From NCBI RefSeq assembly GCF_014805625.2, contig NW_023998414.1, positions 20,398,124 through 20,462,123 on the forward strand: a DNA stretch of 64,000 bases. Reading direction: 5' to 3'. The position numbers and the translations under genes were made by a program. Shown piece after piece: positions 24,329 to 36,790 of this stretch. The notes below the pieces were generated by a model. That model saw only the letters and a list, made by a program, of their open reading frames with translations. It searched no databases and was not told where the DNA came from. How positions within the stretch are numbered: the first letter of the stretch is position 1; the number at the start of each line of letters is the position of its first letter. The stretch is from Glossina fuscipes. Lineage: Eukaryota; Arthropoda; Insecta; Diptera; Glossinidae.

Positions 24329-24473
24329 TACGCGGGGCCAGGGGCTTACTAACAAAAGGTAAAGCTAACACCAATAATTGCTTTGTTACCATCGGCCTGG
24401 GGAAAGAACGTTATCAGACTTCAATTAAAGACAAGGCGGAGTCAAATGTCACTTGGAATGAAGAATGCGAATT
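24329..24473 (+). CDS. Rip11: Rip11, exon 2 (C2 domain)
   Basis: The acceptor TTTATTTCTAG ends at 24328 and the exon starts in the phase left by exon 1 (split ATA codon). It codes RGARGLLTKGKANTNNCFVT and on through GLGKERYQTSIKDKAESNVT to WNEECE, ending in phase 2 at a GTAAGT donor (24474). This is the first half of the type of C2 domain found in class I Rab11-FIPs, which binds phosphatidic acid and phosphoinositides and helps dock recycling vesicles at the plasma membrane. An in-frame ATG at 24289 gives a signal-peptide-like start, but that sequence is the intron's polypyrimidine tract and not part of the protein. Confidence 0.95.
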
Positions 24474-24541
24474 GTAAGTTTGTATATTTGTGCATGTACT
24501 CCTTAATGATAGTCTTTCCATGTTAATCATATAAATTTTAG

Positions 24542-26352
24542 AAAAATTCCCGATCAAGGCAATCGAGCCGAACTAGTGTTGACATGTCTGCATCATAACA
24601 ATTTGGGCTTAGATGAATTTCTTGGCCAAGTTACTTTGCCTTTGAATGAAATGGATGTTTACGATCGGCCACGAGCGAAATGGTTCAAGCTCGAAAGTAA
24701 ACCGGGTAAAGAGAAGAAGAACAAAGAGCGCGGTGAGTTGGATGTTTTGATATCGTTTACTGTCAAATCGGGTTCTCTGACCGATCTTAGTAAAAAGGAG
24801 AAACACAAGTCTTCCATTGGCCAATTAGCCTCGTCGGTCGGCGGTAGCCTTTTATCTATTGGTACTTTAGAAAAACGTAAAGGCATCAAAAAATTTGCAA
24901 AGTCCTTGGGTTCAAAAATGCATTTGAATGGCAAGAAAAAGAATAAAGACAGCGATGATATGTCTTATAGCGGTTCATTTGCCAGCATTGGTTCGCCAAA
25001 TCGTGTCAAGGTCATAGATAGTGAAGATGAAGATGATTTCCAATTTGATAATTTGTCGCAGAAGAGCTCGGTAAGCTCTTTGAATATGCGCGACGGCGTG
25101 GCAAAACATTCTCCACCTATGGGTTCAGCGGGCAAAGGCTTTACGGGAGGTAAGGACTATCTTAGAAACGATGGATCTGACAATCTCAGTGTGGATCCTG
25201 AATTGGAGCAAATTGAAAACGATTTTAGTATAAGAACGCGCACTTTGCCGCCGCCTTCCAAACCTCCACGCATAACACCTCACAATGAAATTGCCGACGC
25301 GGTGAAGCCGCCACCAGTAGATGAATGGGAAGCAAAATTATATGGACGTCATTTGGATATAGGCGGTTCGGAGTCATTAAAGAGGCGATCCTGGGAACCA
25401 GCTTGTGTACCATTGCCAACGGCTAACGAAGAGCAAGATGACGAAACTCTAAAAGAGGAGAAACAGAAGTTAGATGAGACGAAATTTTTAACAGCAATAG
25501 AAAACGAAGAATTAACTAAGAAGCATAATAATGAAAGGATTGCAGAGATAACAGCGAAGGAACCAGAAATTAACTCTCCTAGTATTAGCGAAAAAGAAGA
25601 GGAGGAGGAGATCGAACAACGGAAGCAACCACAGCAACCGGACGTAGTCTTGCAAACTGCAAAGAAGCATAATTTAAAGGATGAACGACCCAATGAGCTA
25701 AATCTGAGCAACGAAATTCAACCTCAAAAGCTTTCTTTGATATCACCCGAAAACGAAAGAGAAGAATTTGATAAATTTAATGCAACATTCGCTAAATTCG
25801 AACAACGTCATAGCGCGAAAATTTTTGATTTAGAAGCAGAAACCAATAACTTTTTGCAAAATGAAACTAAAAGTTGGAACAATGTACCCCAACCTAAACC
25901 CAGAATGCGCACACCGATTGGCGAAGAAAGTAAAACAGAAGTCCTCGAATCGAAAGTTGAGTTGATCGTTTCGCGAACGGGAGAAGAGATAAAAGATGAA
26001 AAAACGATTGAAAAGGAAAAATTAGAAGAGAAGGAAAAAGAAAAAGAAGAGGAAATTAAAGTTGAGAAACAGCGTTTACTAGAAGAGGAGAAGCGTCGTG
26101 AGGCTAAGCGGCGTGAGGAAGATCAGCGAATTTTAAATTTTGCCAAACGTTTAGTGGTGGTTGAAGAGAAAGATGAACAAACAGCTGAAGCTAATAGCAC
26201 TGAACAGAAGAATAAACAAATTCCAAAAGAGACAAACGAAAGTTCAACAGTAACGAATGAATATCGAAACGTACGTCTCGCTAAATCCAGAACATTAAAC
26301 AATAATGAAAATAATCATCAATTTAATAACAATCTCAATTATATAAAACGAG
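24542..26352 (+). CDS. Rip11: Rip11, exon 3 (end of C2 domain and long charged linker)
   Basis: The exon opens at an AAATTTTAG acceptor and restores LKIPDQGNRAELVLTCLHHN, then NNLGLDEFLGQVTLPLNEMD and the PRAKWFKLESKPGKEKKNKE end of the C2 domain. Next come a basic stretch (KKFAKSLGSKMHLNGKKKNK) and acidic SEDEDDFQFDN. A proline-rich RTLPPPSKPPRITP could bind SH3 domains. A long Glu/Lys-rich region with predicted coiled coil (about 25,420-26,200) follows. Drosophila Rip11 takes part with Rab11 and myosin V in rhabdomere delivery of rhodopsin. I place the end at the strong GTGAGA donor (26353). The frame stays open to 26483, and a second in-phase donor lies at 26392. Confidence 0.93.
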
Positions 26353-26804
26353 GTGAGAGCGTGAGGAAGACGTTAAAAGAATTGCGAACAAGTATCAGCT
26401 GGAGCAGTTTAATGTTATTGTGGTGTGTGTTTGTGTGGTTGAAACAAAGTGTAGAAGAAAATCCTTTTAATGCCAATCCTTAATTCCCACTGATGATGTT
26501 GTCGATCCAAATTTTTGAAAGCTTATTTTATTTTCATTTTATTATGCTTTCTTATATTATTCGTTTTCATTCCAATAAGAATTACCTGTGTATTAGTGTT
26601 ATTTACATTTATTTTTTACATATGTTTGTGTACGTATGAGCTTGAGATACCTATATCATTAGTCTTCTTATGAAAACGCATTTGTATTTACAGCACGAAC
26701 ACACCGACCACCAACCACTCTCATTAAACACTCATATGCATGTTCGTCGCTTTGCTTTTAAAAAGAAAATCATATTAAAACGATTTATTTTTAATACATT
26801 ATAG
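26353..26804 (+). other. Rip11: Rip11 intron 3, with open readthrough start
   Basis: The intron runs from GTGAGA to an ACATTATAG acceptor ending at 26804. Its first 131 nt continue the exon 3 frame as GESVRKTLKELRTS, then a hydrophobic stretch, then VEENPFNANP and a TAA at 26481-26483. The first residues look protein-like, whereas the hydrophobic part (GT-rich DNA) does not. Confidence 0.6.
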
Positions 26805-26953
26805 AAAAGCAAAATAGTTCACCATCGACCACTCCCAGTCCACAAACAGGGGAACGTATCATTATCGGTCATGAAAAGTCTATTACACAAGCTGAACGGC
26901 GAGCGGAAATATCAGCAGCTTTAGCGAAAAAGTATGAAGGAAAATCGCGAGAG
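26805..26953 (+). CDS. Rip11: Rip11, exon 4
   Basis: A phase-1 junction gives EKQNSSPSTTPSPQTGERII, then IGHEKSITQAERRAEISAAL and AKKYEGKSRE, ending in phase 0 at GTAAGG (26954). The Lys/Glu/Ala-rich helix-forming end leads directly into the coiled coil of the Rab11-binding domain encoded by the next exon. It is too short and too lacking in start codons to stand alone as a frame; splice phase and protein continuity support it. Confidence 0.9.
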
Positions 26954-27031
26954 GTAAGGGTTACTTACTTAATAAAATGCATATACAAATTATATGCATA
27001 TAGAAATTTGCGTTTCGTTCTTATTATTAAG

Positions 27032-27192
27032 GAACTCATGCTTATCGCCAATGGTATGGAAAATGAAGCTTTACTGCAGCGTCAACGTGTTAAAGAGCTG
27101 GAGGACTATTTAGATAATTTGCTTTTGCGTGTTATGGAAACTCATCCGAAGCTATTGCAAAATCCATATTCGCGCACTACATCGGCAAAAAG
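27032..27192 (+). CDS. Rip11: Rip11, exon 5 (Rab11-binding FIP domain)
   Basis: The acceptor ATTATTAAG ends at 27031. The exon codes ELMLIANGMENEALLQRQRV, then KELEDYLDNLLLRVMETHPK and LLQNPYSRTTSAK. The core YLDNLLLRVME matches the Rab11-binding consensus YIDxLLxRIME of the whole FIP family, preceded by the coiled coil through which FIPs dimerise. The domain is complete with all key hydrophobic positions kept. The donor AG|GTAAAT at 27193 leaves phase 2; without splicing the frame would stop one codon later at 27194-27196. Confidence 0.95.
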
Positions 27193-27792
27193 GTAAATTA
27201 TCAATTTTTTTAGCAGAATTTGCTCAATTTTGTTTCCTTTTCATAAACGCATTCATCATACCAATCAATTCACAATTACTCCCAATGCGAAATGTTTTAA
27301 TGTTTAAATTCTGTTAACTCTCTTCTCACTCTTTTTCGCACTCATTAACATATTTCGAAAGCAATTATTCTCTTATATAACCATCCCTCTCTAAGGCTAT
27401 TATTACTATTATTCGTATTCCTTTTAGTGTTTTCACACATTAACAACGAATGAATGATTCGGAAATTGATTAATACGAAATTTTCTTTAGTTTCAAAAAT
27501 TACATCAATATGAACGATTTTTTGTAAGCATGCTTTGCGGCGCACCCTTTAACTACACATAACGCCATCAAACGCTTGCATGATATGAAATTTGTTTCTT
27601 TGTTGCCGCTCCTGATGTTTTTTTTTAAAGAAGAAACTTTTCCAAAGCACCAAGTAAGAAATTTTCTTTGATTTCTTTTCTTTTTTTTTTTTTTCATTCT
27701 TTTTAATATAATTTTTGTTTTATTTTGCTCTCAACGTTGTTTACTGTGATCATAATACGACACGACATACACAATACGATACAATATACACA

Positions 27793-27834
27793 CAGTACAG
27801 TACAGTACAGTACAGTACAGTACAGTACAGTACA
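27793..27834 (+). repeat. (CAGTA)n pentanucleotide repeat
   Basis: Just over eight perfect CAGTA units lie in the last Rip11 intron, about 130 bp before the last acceptor. A perfect array suggests recent expansion. Confidence 0.95.
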
Positions 27835-27965
27835 CATATATATTGTTTCTAATTCAATATTCATATAAAACTCAGTAAAATGATTATGTTAATGTGCTTT
27901 ATAAGCAGCTACACATGATATAAACGATCTCGTACATATAATATTTTAATTTTTGTATTTTTTAG

Positions 27966-27972
27966 CGGTTGA
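27966..27972 (+). CDS. Rip11: Rip11, probable last coding segment (Ser-Gly-stop)
   Basis: After a T-rich tract, a TATTTTTTAG acceptor ends at 27965. Joining to exon 5 gives AGC GGT TGA, that is Ser-Gly-stop. With this join the six coding exons total 2304 nt, or 767 residues plus stop. It is inferred from splice signals alone; the alternative is an unspliced end at 27196, ending SAKR. Confidence 0.55.
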
Positions 27973-28144
27973 TAATGTTGTTGCTGCACCGAAGTTGATT
28001 ATATATGATACTACTAAAACAAACAAACAAACAAACAAACAAAAAGAAAAAGAAAAGTATTGAAAATGACAAAAACGATAAAACCACACAAAAAAATCAC
28101 CATAATGCCTTCAAGTGCAAATTCGAAAAGTGCTTTTCTAAATG

Positions 28145-28183
<39 letters not shown>

Positions 28184-28350
28184 CTGTTGTTATAGTAAAC
28201 TCTAACTGCATAAAAAAATTGCGTAAAATAATTTTTACTAATTATTATATAAAAATTTAAGAAAACGTTGGTATTTTTATTAAAATTTAATGTAAAACAA
28301 AAGAATGAAAAATAAATGAACAGAATAATTAATTATGTACGACTCCATCC
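27973..28350 (+). other. Rip11: Rip11 3' UTR (probable)
   Basis: Non-coding, AT-rich sequence after the stop, with an AATAAA signal at 28311. It contains an (AAAC)n tract at 28017-28042 and about 16 AT units at 28146-28178. Confidence 0.5.
28017..28178 (+). repeat. (AAAC)n and (AT)n microsatellites
   Basis: Six AAAC units (28017-28042), and separately an AT run (28146-28178). Confidence 0.9.
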
Positions 28351-31300
28351 AAAAAAAAAAGAAAAATATATTAAATATGCCTATTATTGTGAACATTATT
28401 TAAGAAATAATCTTTGGATATTTTTATTTAACAATTGGATAAATACGTATATTAATAATTAAATAAAAATGATAATATTTAAATACGAATTTAAATTGCG
28501 ATTAAATACATTCATGGACACACAAATAGTACACACTTGATATAAAGAATACCCACACTATTTAAGAGATTTCGAAAATAAGTGCAAAATTTTTCCTTTT
28601 ATTAAAAAAATATAGTTTAAACTATGTATACAAGAAATTTAAAAATGTTTAAGTAGTTAATATCAAAAATTCATTTAATAAAAACAATCTAAACTTATGA
28701 GAATTGGACATAGAAGTAGTGTAAATTAATAATAGTAACAATAATAATTAAAACCCAAGTCGTTTTTTGTGTTACTGACTGAACGTTCCGTTCCTTATAT
28801 TTTGAATTGTGTATTTCTGCTTCGCATCTGAAATCAATGCCTTTCCAAAACCTCTGCCTTGTCTCTCCTTCGGCATAGAGCAACCGGATTTTTTTGATAT
28901 GCCATTTATTTTATCATTATTTTTAAATAATGATTTTGTCTTATTTTCTATTTCCTAAATTTTCGATCGATTGCTCTCCATTTCAAAACTTCAATTCTTT
29001 TTTCCAAAAGCCAACAATTTATAATTATGGATACCGGGCATAGAAATTGAATTTATTGCTAAAAAGGCGAAACCTGTCCAACTTGTCTTTCATCTTTCTA
29101 ATGGGCGTTCCCAAGAGCAGCCCCAAACCCTTACAGGGTACTTCTATCATTTATTTAGATGTTTTCTAGCGGTGTTTGGACGATCCAAAATGGATTGCCA
29201 ACTGGTTATACTATTCAACTAATTATGCTATTCAACTATCCTAGTTTTTGTTCAACTGGAAAATGACGAGCCAAAGAAGTTACCTTCTGTCCATCTGTCC
29301 AAGAAGATATGTATAACTAATGCTCCTTACCTATTTTGCCGATATGCTTACAGCAAATTCTTCGCTAACTTTGTTCGTGTTTTTCGCTAGAGCGTAAGTA
29401 GACCTCGTTGGTTTCACCAAGAATTTATTTCGTTAATGGAATCAAGAGTTTTTTTCTGATTTCGGCTTGCATGTTTTATTTTAAATAGTATTCCTCCTCA
29501 CCAATTATTACCAATGTATGTTATCATAAACTATTTATCTGGAACTTTGCTAACACTAGAGGCGGTTTACATATCTCGTTATCGATACAAAAATCGTCAG
29601 ATTTGTTTTTGGGTTGATAGCACTCTATTGCTTTCGTATTGAGTTAGGCTACTCGTTTGTTGAAATTACAACGGAATATTTGTGATATCGTCGGTATGGG
29701 TATAACAAAATAAGTCAAGGAAGAAGGAAAGTAAGTAAATAAACAAAAAAAAAAAAAAAAAAAAAAAAATGGAAAATTAAAAAGAAAAAAAACGGTGAAA
29801 AAATTAAAATTCATTAAACAAAATCATAAGGCAAAGTTTAATAAATTGTATAATATTTATTATACTGTTTACATAAATAGTGCAAACCTCTTCTTCTTAA
29901 TAGTTAGCTTGATATTTATTTTATATTTTCCCTATTAAATTTACTTATTTGTGGATTATCCAAATAGCTCCTTTTTCGTTTATATAAATTTTTACATTAA
30001 GTCCACATTCATCGATTCCGTTTCAAATTTGAACGCATCAACAGGCAAAAGCATCAAAAATGATTACTTTATTTTATTATACATTAATTTCAGGGATTAG
30101 ATAATTTGATCAAATGCGTGATTTCATGACAATGTTTTGCTTATTGTCCATTTGAACATTACGTTCGACAGCTATGTTTATTTCAAGCTTCGTTTCAGAT
30201 AGATAAAAATATGTAAAAGTTCTATAGTGGGATACTCACTATTAAATGCTCTACATCGTTTCGGTTGTGTCGACATTTCAAAATAAGTTATTATATGGAA
30301 AGTGGTTGAAAATGCGATCCGGCGCAAACCAAACCATTTGCAGTAGCGTTCGCCCTTGGGCTAAAATACGTCAATGTATCAAATTTCATCGAAGTATTTC
30401 AAAGACTGCGGCCTTTAGGTCGAACACATGAAAACAACATGGACAGACAAGTTTAGATCTATTCAGAGAGTGATTTTGAATCAATCGATACAATAAAGGG
30501 TGGAACGATCTTAAATCCTTTCTGCATGTTGCATACACAATTTGTGTAGGGTACAAAAAATTGGATCTCGACTGTTATCTTACCATTTCCTTTCCGTAAA
30601 ATTCGGAAATGTTAGGAATGAGCAACTGCTGTTTATTACATTAAGTAGTAGAGTGATAATAATTAAATTCAATCACACGCTATTTTCGTATCGGTGTTCA
30701 AGCGGAGTTTAATTTCTTTGATGTTGTTTTTCCAGTACTTTGCGGTAATATGCGAAATTCCATATATCGTTCCTCACATTACAATACACACTTTGTTAGT
30801 AGTGTCTTTGGATCTGCATGTTTTACATATAAATACGATTGCATTTTAGCGAAGCTTCGGAAGATGACAATTGGCTTTGATGAGTGAACGACTCAGTTGT
30901 GTTCGGTTAGAACATACATTTCGTAATTTTCAGATTTTCAGAGAGTGGAAAGAGTATTGTGGCACTGTAGAAAGTACTTTGAATGGCCCAAGTCTATCGA
31001 TTGCATGCTGTGCTCAGGAATGCAATCCTCGGCCAGTTTATGGCGCGTAGGCTTGTATTTGTTTGTAATGGGAACCGATACAGAGCTACTTTAATCGGCG
31101 ATCGAATCCTAAATCGTATCCGCTTAATAAGCTTACGAAAGTTGCGCTACGTAAAAAGAAGTTAAGTGAGGTAAATTCATACAGAAAATTCGTATATGTG
31201 CTAATCCGCTACTTTGTTTTGTGTCGAAAATAGCCGAAAATGTTCGAAAATGAAGATACGTCCATTTTTCAGGACGTCATTGTAATTGAAAATTAGACTG

Positions 31301-32374
31301 CGCCTATTGTCTGGCAATAAGAGAAAAGAGAGAGATCGTTTACTTAAGAACCGGGAAATACAACAATGCTTTAAAATATTTTAAAGGAGACTTGGGTGCA
31401 TGTTGTCGACGTTTGGTGTGTATTCGGATAAGTAAGTAATTTGATTTACGGGCCGTAGCTGATGTTCCAGAAAAGTTCCTCTCGACTGTTTTACACTTTC
31501 GTCGCTTTTTGTAGCCCTCAATATTTATTCCCTTAATTGTACCAAACTAAGGTCCTGTTAGCGTTTAATTAATTCTGTTAGAATGAAGACGTTCCTTTTA
31601 GTTTAGTTCAGATATGACAACTGATGGCTCAGTAGCCTGCCTTTGTACATTGTCGTGAAGGTGTCATTTTTTATTCTCTTAAACGATTCTATAGGGAAAC
31701 CGTAGGCTATGGCTGGTGGCAATAGCTTGCCGCTTTTTCATGATATTCTCGGCGGTATCTAAAGGCAAAGCTTTTGAAATACTCAACATGCTCAAAAATA
31801 ATAAGTGATTGGTCCTGCAGTTTTTAAAGAATTCTCTGCATATTCTCCTTTAAAAGGATTTTTAGAATTTAGATAGAGAAATTTGATCCGGTCTTTCGCA
31901 AGGCTCCATATAGGGGCTAATTTAATATTAGTATAGCTATAATGCTCATTTGCATGCAGAAGATGCAGGATTTAAGTCGAATAAATAACATTGTGAGTAA
32001 TTTGAAATTAAATTCACTTAAATCAAACCCATAGCTATAACACTTGTAAAGTGTAGTATGGATTATCCTTCTTGTATCTTATTGGCTGACACGGTAATTG
32101 AGTTTTTGTCAATGTTGTGACGAATTTTAAAGTCGAAAGTTATTTCCACACCAACAGCTGATCAGCTTATGTCCAATTCACAATAATGAAGACTAATAAT
32201 GCTCTAAGAAAGCTTTTTCTTTCTCTTTAGCTTTAGCAGGGAGTAAGTTAGGATTGATTAAGCGTTTTGGTGTTTCGTTGATATCGTATGGCATCGATGA
32301 TCGCGACAACCGTAAACATACTCATTTATAATTTCATATATGTACCGCATTATGCTATCAGTTACCTTCCATAC
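28351..32374. other. Intergenic DNA without identifiable genes
   Basis: No gene is visible. The region holds poly(A) runs (29744-29769) and, at about 30455-30500, a short stretch (CAGAGAGTGATTTTGAATCA) shared with the INE-1-like copy at 32375. Reading frames are all short and domain-free. Confidence 0.5.
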
Positions 32375-32710
32375 TCTACACCACTTGTGATATAACATTC
32401 AGAAGGACCTAAGATCAAATCCACCTTTTACTACATCGATCAATTCAGAAAGTGATTTTGAATCAATCGAAGGTTCCCTGGTCCTTTCAAATTCTTGTGT
32501 TCAAACTATAGATCGCAATTCATTAGATATTCTGATGGAATTTGCTACATCGACGTGTTTTGGCCCAACGACGAACGCTATTGAAAATGATTCAGATCGA
32601 ATCACTTTTCCGACGACTTTCAATAAAATGCCTTAGTTCGAAAAGTCGTTATATATGAATAATTGTATTAAGCGTAGTGGTAGTGTAAGCCATTTAATCG
32701 TCGATCGTGT
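32375..32710 (+). mobile_element. INE-1/DINE-1-like fragment, diverged subfamily
   Basis: It shares ACCACTTGTGATATAACATT, then GATCAATTCAGAAAGTGATTTTG-like sequence, a TGTTTTGGCCCAACGACGAA block and CGCTATTGAAAATG with the copy at 57325. Drosophila INE-1 has the comparable order of blocks. Both ends are worn. Confidence 0.55.
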
Positions 32711-34745
32711 TCCACTATAATGTTTTTATTCCTTTTAGTCTAGTTAATGCAAACTTTGCACTTCCTTTTTATCTATCGATTTTTTTTTAAGGAATATTTT
32801 TTATTATTGATATTATCATTAATGGACTAAATTAAATCAATTATGCTGGCCTAAGTTTAATCTATAATAACTACTGATATATTTTTAGTATGTAAGTCAT
32901 ATATTTTTTTTGAAATATGTAAACATTGTCCGGAGAATACATGAATGCATTTTTTTATTTATTTTTTTTTTATTTAATATCTTTTCAATATAGAACGGAC
33001 TCCGCATGTGGCGTGAGTAGATCTATCTAAAATTGCAAGTCAACGTTCAACAAATACAACACAAAACTATTTCGCGGTGATCCTGCATTCGCATTATGTT
33101 AAATACATTTATATAGAAGGAGAAATTGCACAACAATTAAACAGTATTAAGACAATTACCTCATTGCGCTTCAAGGGGTAATACAGCTGTAACGCAAACC
33201 TTTCATATATACTTTTCTTTTTTTTTTGGGTGAACAAAAAGACGATTAATTGATAATATTCGAGGAGACTATTAAGCATAAAAGTATTAAAAAAAAAAAA
33301 AAAAAAAGAAAAAGATATTCTTCGTCATTTAAAATCCTATAGCAAGAGCTCCTCGTATTCTAGAAAAAGTATTGATTTTTGTTTGCATGGCAAGTGCTTG
33401 AATGAGATCGATAATAGAAAATATTTGTAATCCTACTAGGTGCACTAGGCATGGTTGTTATAAAAATGTTGTGAAAAAAATGCAAACGAAAAGAGTGAAA
33501 TTTGGTAGAGTTACACTGCATGCCGTTTGTGTTTCGAGAAGAACGCATTCACAGCTTTAGTGGGATATGTTATAGGCTTGTTTTTTTGTTACAAAAAAAC
33601 ATTGATTATTATTTTTGTCTATTAGTCCGCAATACCTACACCGTAGCTCCATCCATCTTATCCTCGAAAATGTTGTTTTTGCCGCTTCTATCAAACAGAG
33701 AACCGTACGTTTTACACTTTACATGCGTATATATGACAGAGAAAATGGCAAAAGCAAAAAAGAAATTATGTTGTATTATGTTTTTAATCGAATTGATAGC
33801 CAGCTCTAACAAACGCCTCTTCCAAGCATTTCATTAAAATTCTTGCAATTCTTGAAATACTGCTTTCAACTTCATAACTACTTCATATCTACTTCAATGA
33901 TTGTCACAATGAAGCTACGCTAATATATTATTGTATTAGGAAACGCTCATCAATAAATACACATACTTACTAAATCCATTTCTTACTGTATTAGAGTAAG
34001 TTAGGAGCTACCAGATAAGGGTTTATACTATAACTTTTCAGCATGGCATTCGGTTCGAAACGATTGGAAATAAGCGCAAAATTTTAAGTAAAATCTTTCG
34101 TTTAGGTAGCAAATGCTCCATATTTTCTCCAAACATCCTGAAAGAAAGCATATGCACATATATCAAAGCAATAAAGGAATTTTTGCTTTTCAAAAAAAAA
34201 AAAAAAAAAAAAAAAAACAAGAAAATGAGTCTTCTTCTGCAAGTCAGCAAATCAAGCGTAGATGATTCATTGTGTTGAGTAAACAATTTTGAAGCAGATA
34301 TGATGCCATTATCCTTTAATTTGATGATGTTGTTATTGTTGTACTTGACAACATCCTACTTTTATATATTTCTCTCATATATATTTTAACGTAAAATCTC
34401 TTTTGTGATTTTTACGTTTCACATTCAACGCCTTTTCAGATTAAGTTCGTATCACTGAATTGTCAGTTTGTATGTTAACGTAGATCTTATTTGCAATTCT
34501 TAAAAGATTTATTTACCTACGAGCTATTTCGAATATTACGAATCAATTCTCTGCACTCGACTGACTCTGCTTTACATACCCTTTTGACAAGCAATTTACC
34601 AATACTTCATTTTATTGGCCAATAATGTTTATGTTAATACGTTCTTAGAAAATCGGCTACCTTAAAGACTATAATGGGCCTAGGCGCACTATAAAAGGCC
34701 TTTCGTTCCCTTCAATTATTCAAATAATGAATTTGCAAAATAAGC

Positions 34746-34783
34746 CGATCCGATCCGATTCGATTCGATTCGATTCGATTCGA
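34746..34783 (+). repeat. (CGATT)n / (CGATC)n pentanucleotide repeat
   Basis: Two CGATC units are followed by about five and a half CGATT units, a single-base variant of the same repeat unit. Confidence 0.9.
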
Positions 34784-35379
34784 GCCATTTCCAAATTTTG
34801 GACCCAAAAACGTTAGTGTATCAAATCTCATCAATATTACCTTTCAGTCTTACATTCTGCGATTGTAAGAGTTTCAAGACACAAATGGCGTATCACACAT
34901 AATGTGATAGACCTTGAATATCCGTAATTGGTAAACGTGATTAAGAAGATGTTTGAAGCTTTTTGAAGCGTTCTTTTAAATGTTGTTTAGAATATGCAGC
35001 AGGCAAGTGATAAGTAAATTATTTTTACCTTTCACATAATCGTATTAAATGCGTTTTATATAATATATTAAAAGAATAAAAATTGGTTAAGTTTTTCATG
35101 TCCGAATCATTCATTGTCTACTGTTCCTACATGTTCGAAACGACTGATTGCGGTTGCTCGATATAGGTTGCCTTTCCAACTTACAAGCATCGACCGATTA
35201 GTGATCATAGAGCACAAAAGTGGAGAATACAATATAAAACTAACATTAAGCAAAACATTGAAATTTTCCCTTGAATTATTTCAGTATCAATGCAAACTCG
35301 AGACAAGTTAGATATCGAAAAATAATAGGGACGTGTAAGCGCGGTTTTGCTTAAATATACCCGTATATGCAAATATAAC

Positions 35380-35410
<31 letters not shown>

Positions 35411-36350
35411 ACTGATAAATGTGCATACATCAAATCAGTTGTAGGTGTATGGCTGTGTGTTTACGTATATTGCATCCAGAAATCAGATAAAATTAAAGAA
35501 AAAAAAAAGTGTTTCGCTTTTTTTTTTTCTTTTTTTTTTTCCGTAAAAGATAACTTCAATCAGCAGAAGTGATAAAAAATATTTTTGAAAATTTTGTTAA
35601 ATAACGTAAGTGGGAAAAAGTTGAACGTATGCATTCTTCAGAAACGAGAATCATAGAAAAATGAAGGAAAATAATGTCACGTTATATTTTATATAATTGA
35701 TGTGTGATTAGATTGATTGATATGAACGGGGCGAGCAATCAATAGAATGTAAAAGAAGACCGAAAATTGAAATGATTAAGACGAAGCGCTTCTATTGTTC
35801 TTAGAAAGCAAAATAATTAAACTAAAATAAATTGAAAGAAAAAAAAAAAAAAAAAAAAACAAAAAAGCAAAAAAAAGAAGCGCCAGTTAACGTTGCGCCC
35901 GAGTAGAGAATTTGTCAAACTATCTCATACACCACACATCCACCTAACGCAACCACACTTACTTATAAACGTTTATACAAATTCACAGGGCATTTAGTTT
36001 ATAATGTATCGAGTACTTGTGTTGTTGTTATTGTTGTTGTTGTTATTGTTTTATTTATTTATTTCTAATGATTTTGTTGCTAGTAAAAATCTCATAGCAA
36101 ACAATGATTGTCTATTGTCTCAAATGCAAAAGCAACAACAAATCGAAATGTGTGCGCTTGTGCGTACGCGTATACATGAATAAATAAATGTTTGTACACT
36201 CGTCGTCATTTAATGTTAGAGTTAAAGTGCATGCCGCGCCATTTAGTTCTGTGTCAATAATTTTGCAATAAAAGGACTTTGTTTATTTTATCTCACTCGC
36301 TTGTCATGTCTTCAAAGTATCATAAATCTTTCTACAGACGTTTGTATGCT

Positions 36351-36354
<4 letters not shown>

Positions 36355-36382
<28 letters not shown>
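36355..36382 (+). repeat. (AT)n microsatellite
   Basis: About 14 AT units in intergenic DNA. Confidence 0.9.
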
Positions 36383-36385
<3 letters not shown>

Positions 36386-36703
36386 TACATTTAACCATTG
36401 AATATGAAATGGTTTTTAGATTAAATCCATTTTCTTTTCTGTTGTTGTCTTATATTATTATTATTTTATTTTATTTTTTTTTTTTTCATTTTTTGGGTGA
36501 TAAAATGAGTGACAATTTGATTGGAAATCTGTCGGCTGTAAGTCGTGTTGTCTTCCTTAAAAATGTGCTGTGCCTTATACACGCACAAGCATATACCGTA
36601 GTCACTGTCCATCAACAAGAGCAAGCAAACATTTTATGCCATCATTATGATTATGTCAAACAATTATGGTAATTATAATGATCGTGTTGACAAGAATACG
36701 AAT

Positions 36704-36790
36704 GCTCATGATGATGATGATGATGATGATGATGATAATGATGATGATGATCATGATGATGATGATCGTGTTGATTATGACGATGATGAG
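36704..36790 (+). repeat. (GAT)n trinucleotide repeat, imperfect
   Basis: GAT units with scattered AAT, TCAT and GATCGT interruptions. On the minus strand they open a meaningless His-rich frame. Confidence 0.9.

Noticed and set aside
25349..25711. 120-codon minus-strand Ser/Phe/Cys-rich frame
   Set aside because: Antisense shadow of the Glu/Lys-rich Rip11 linker.
27793..28178. Possible satellite or CRISPR-like array
   Set aside because: Only simple repeats without spacers in a eukaryotic intron and 3' UTR.
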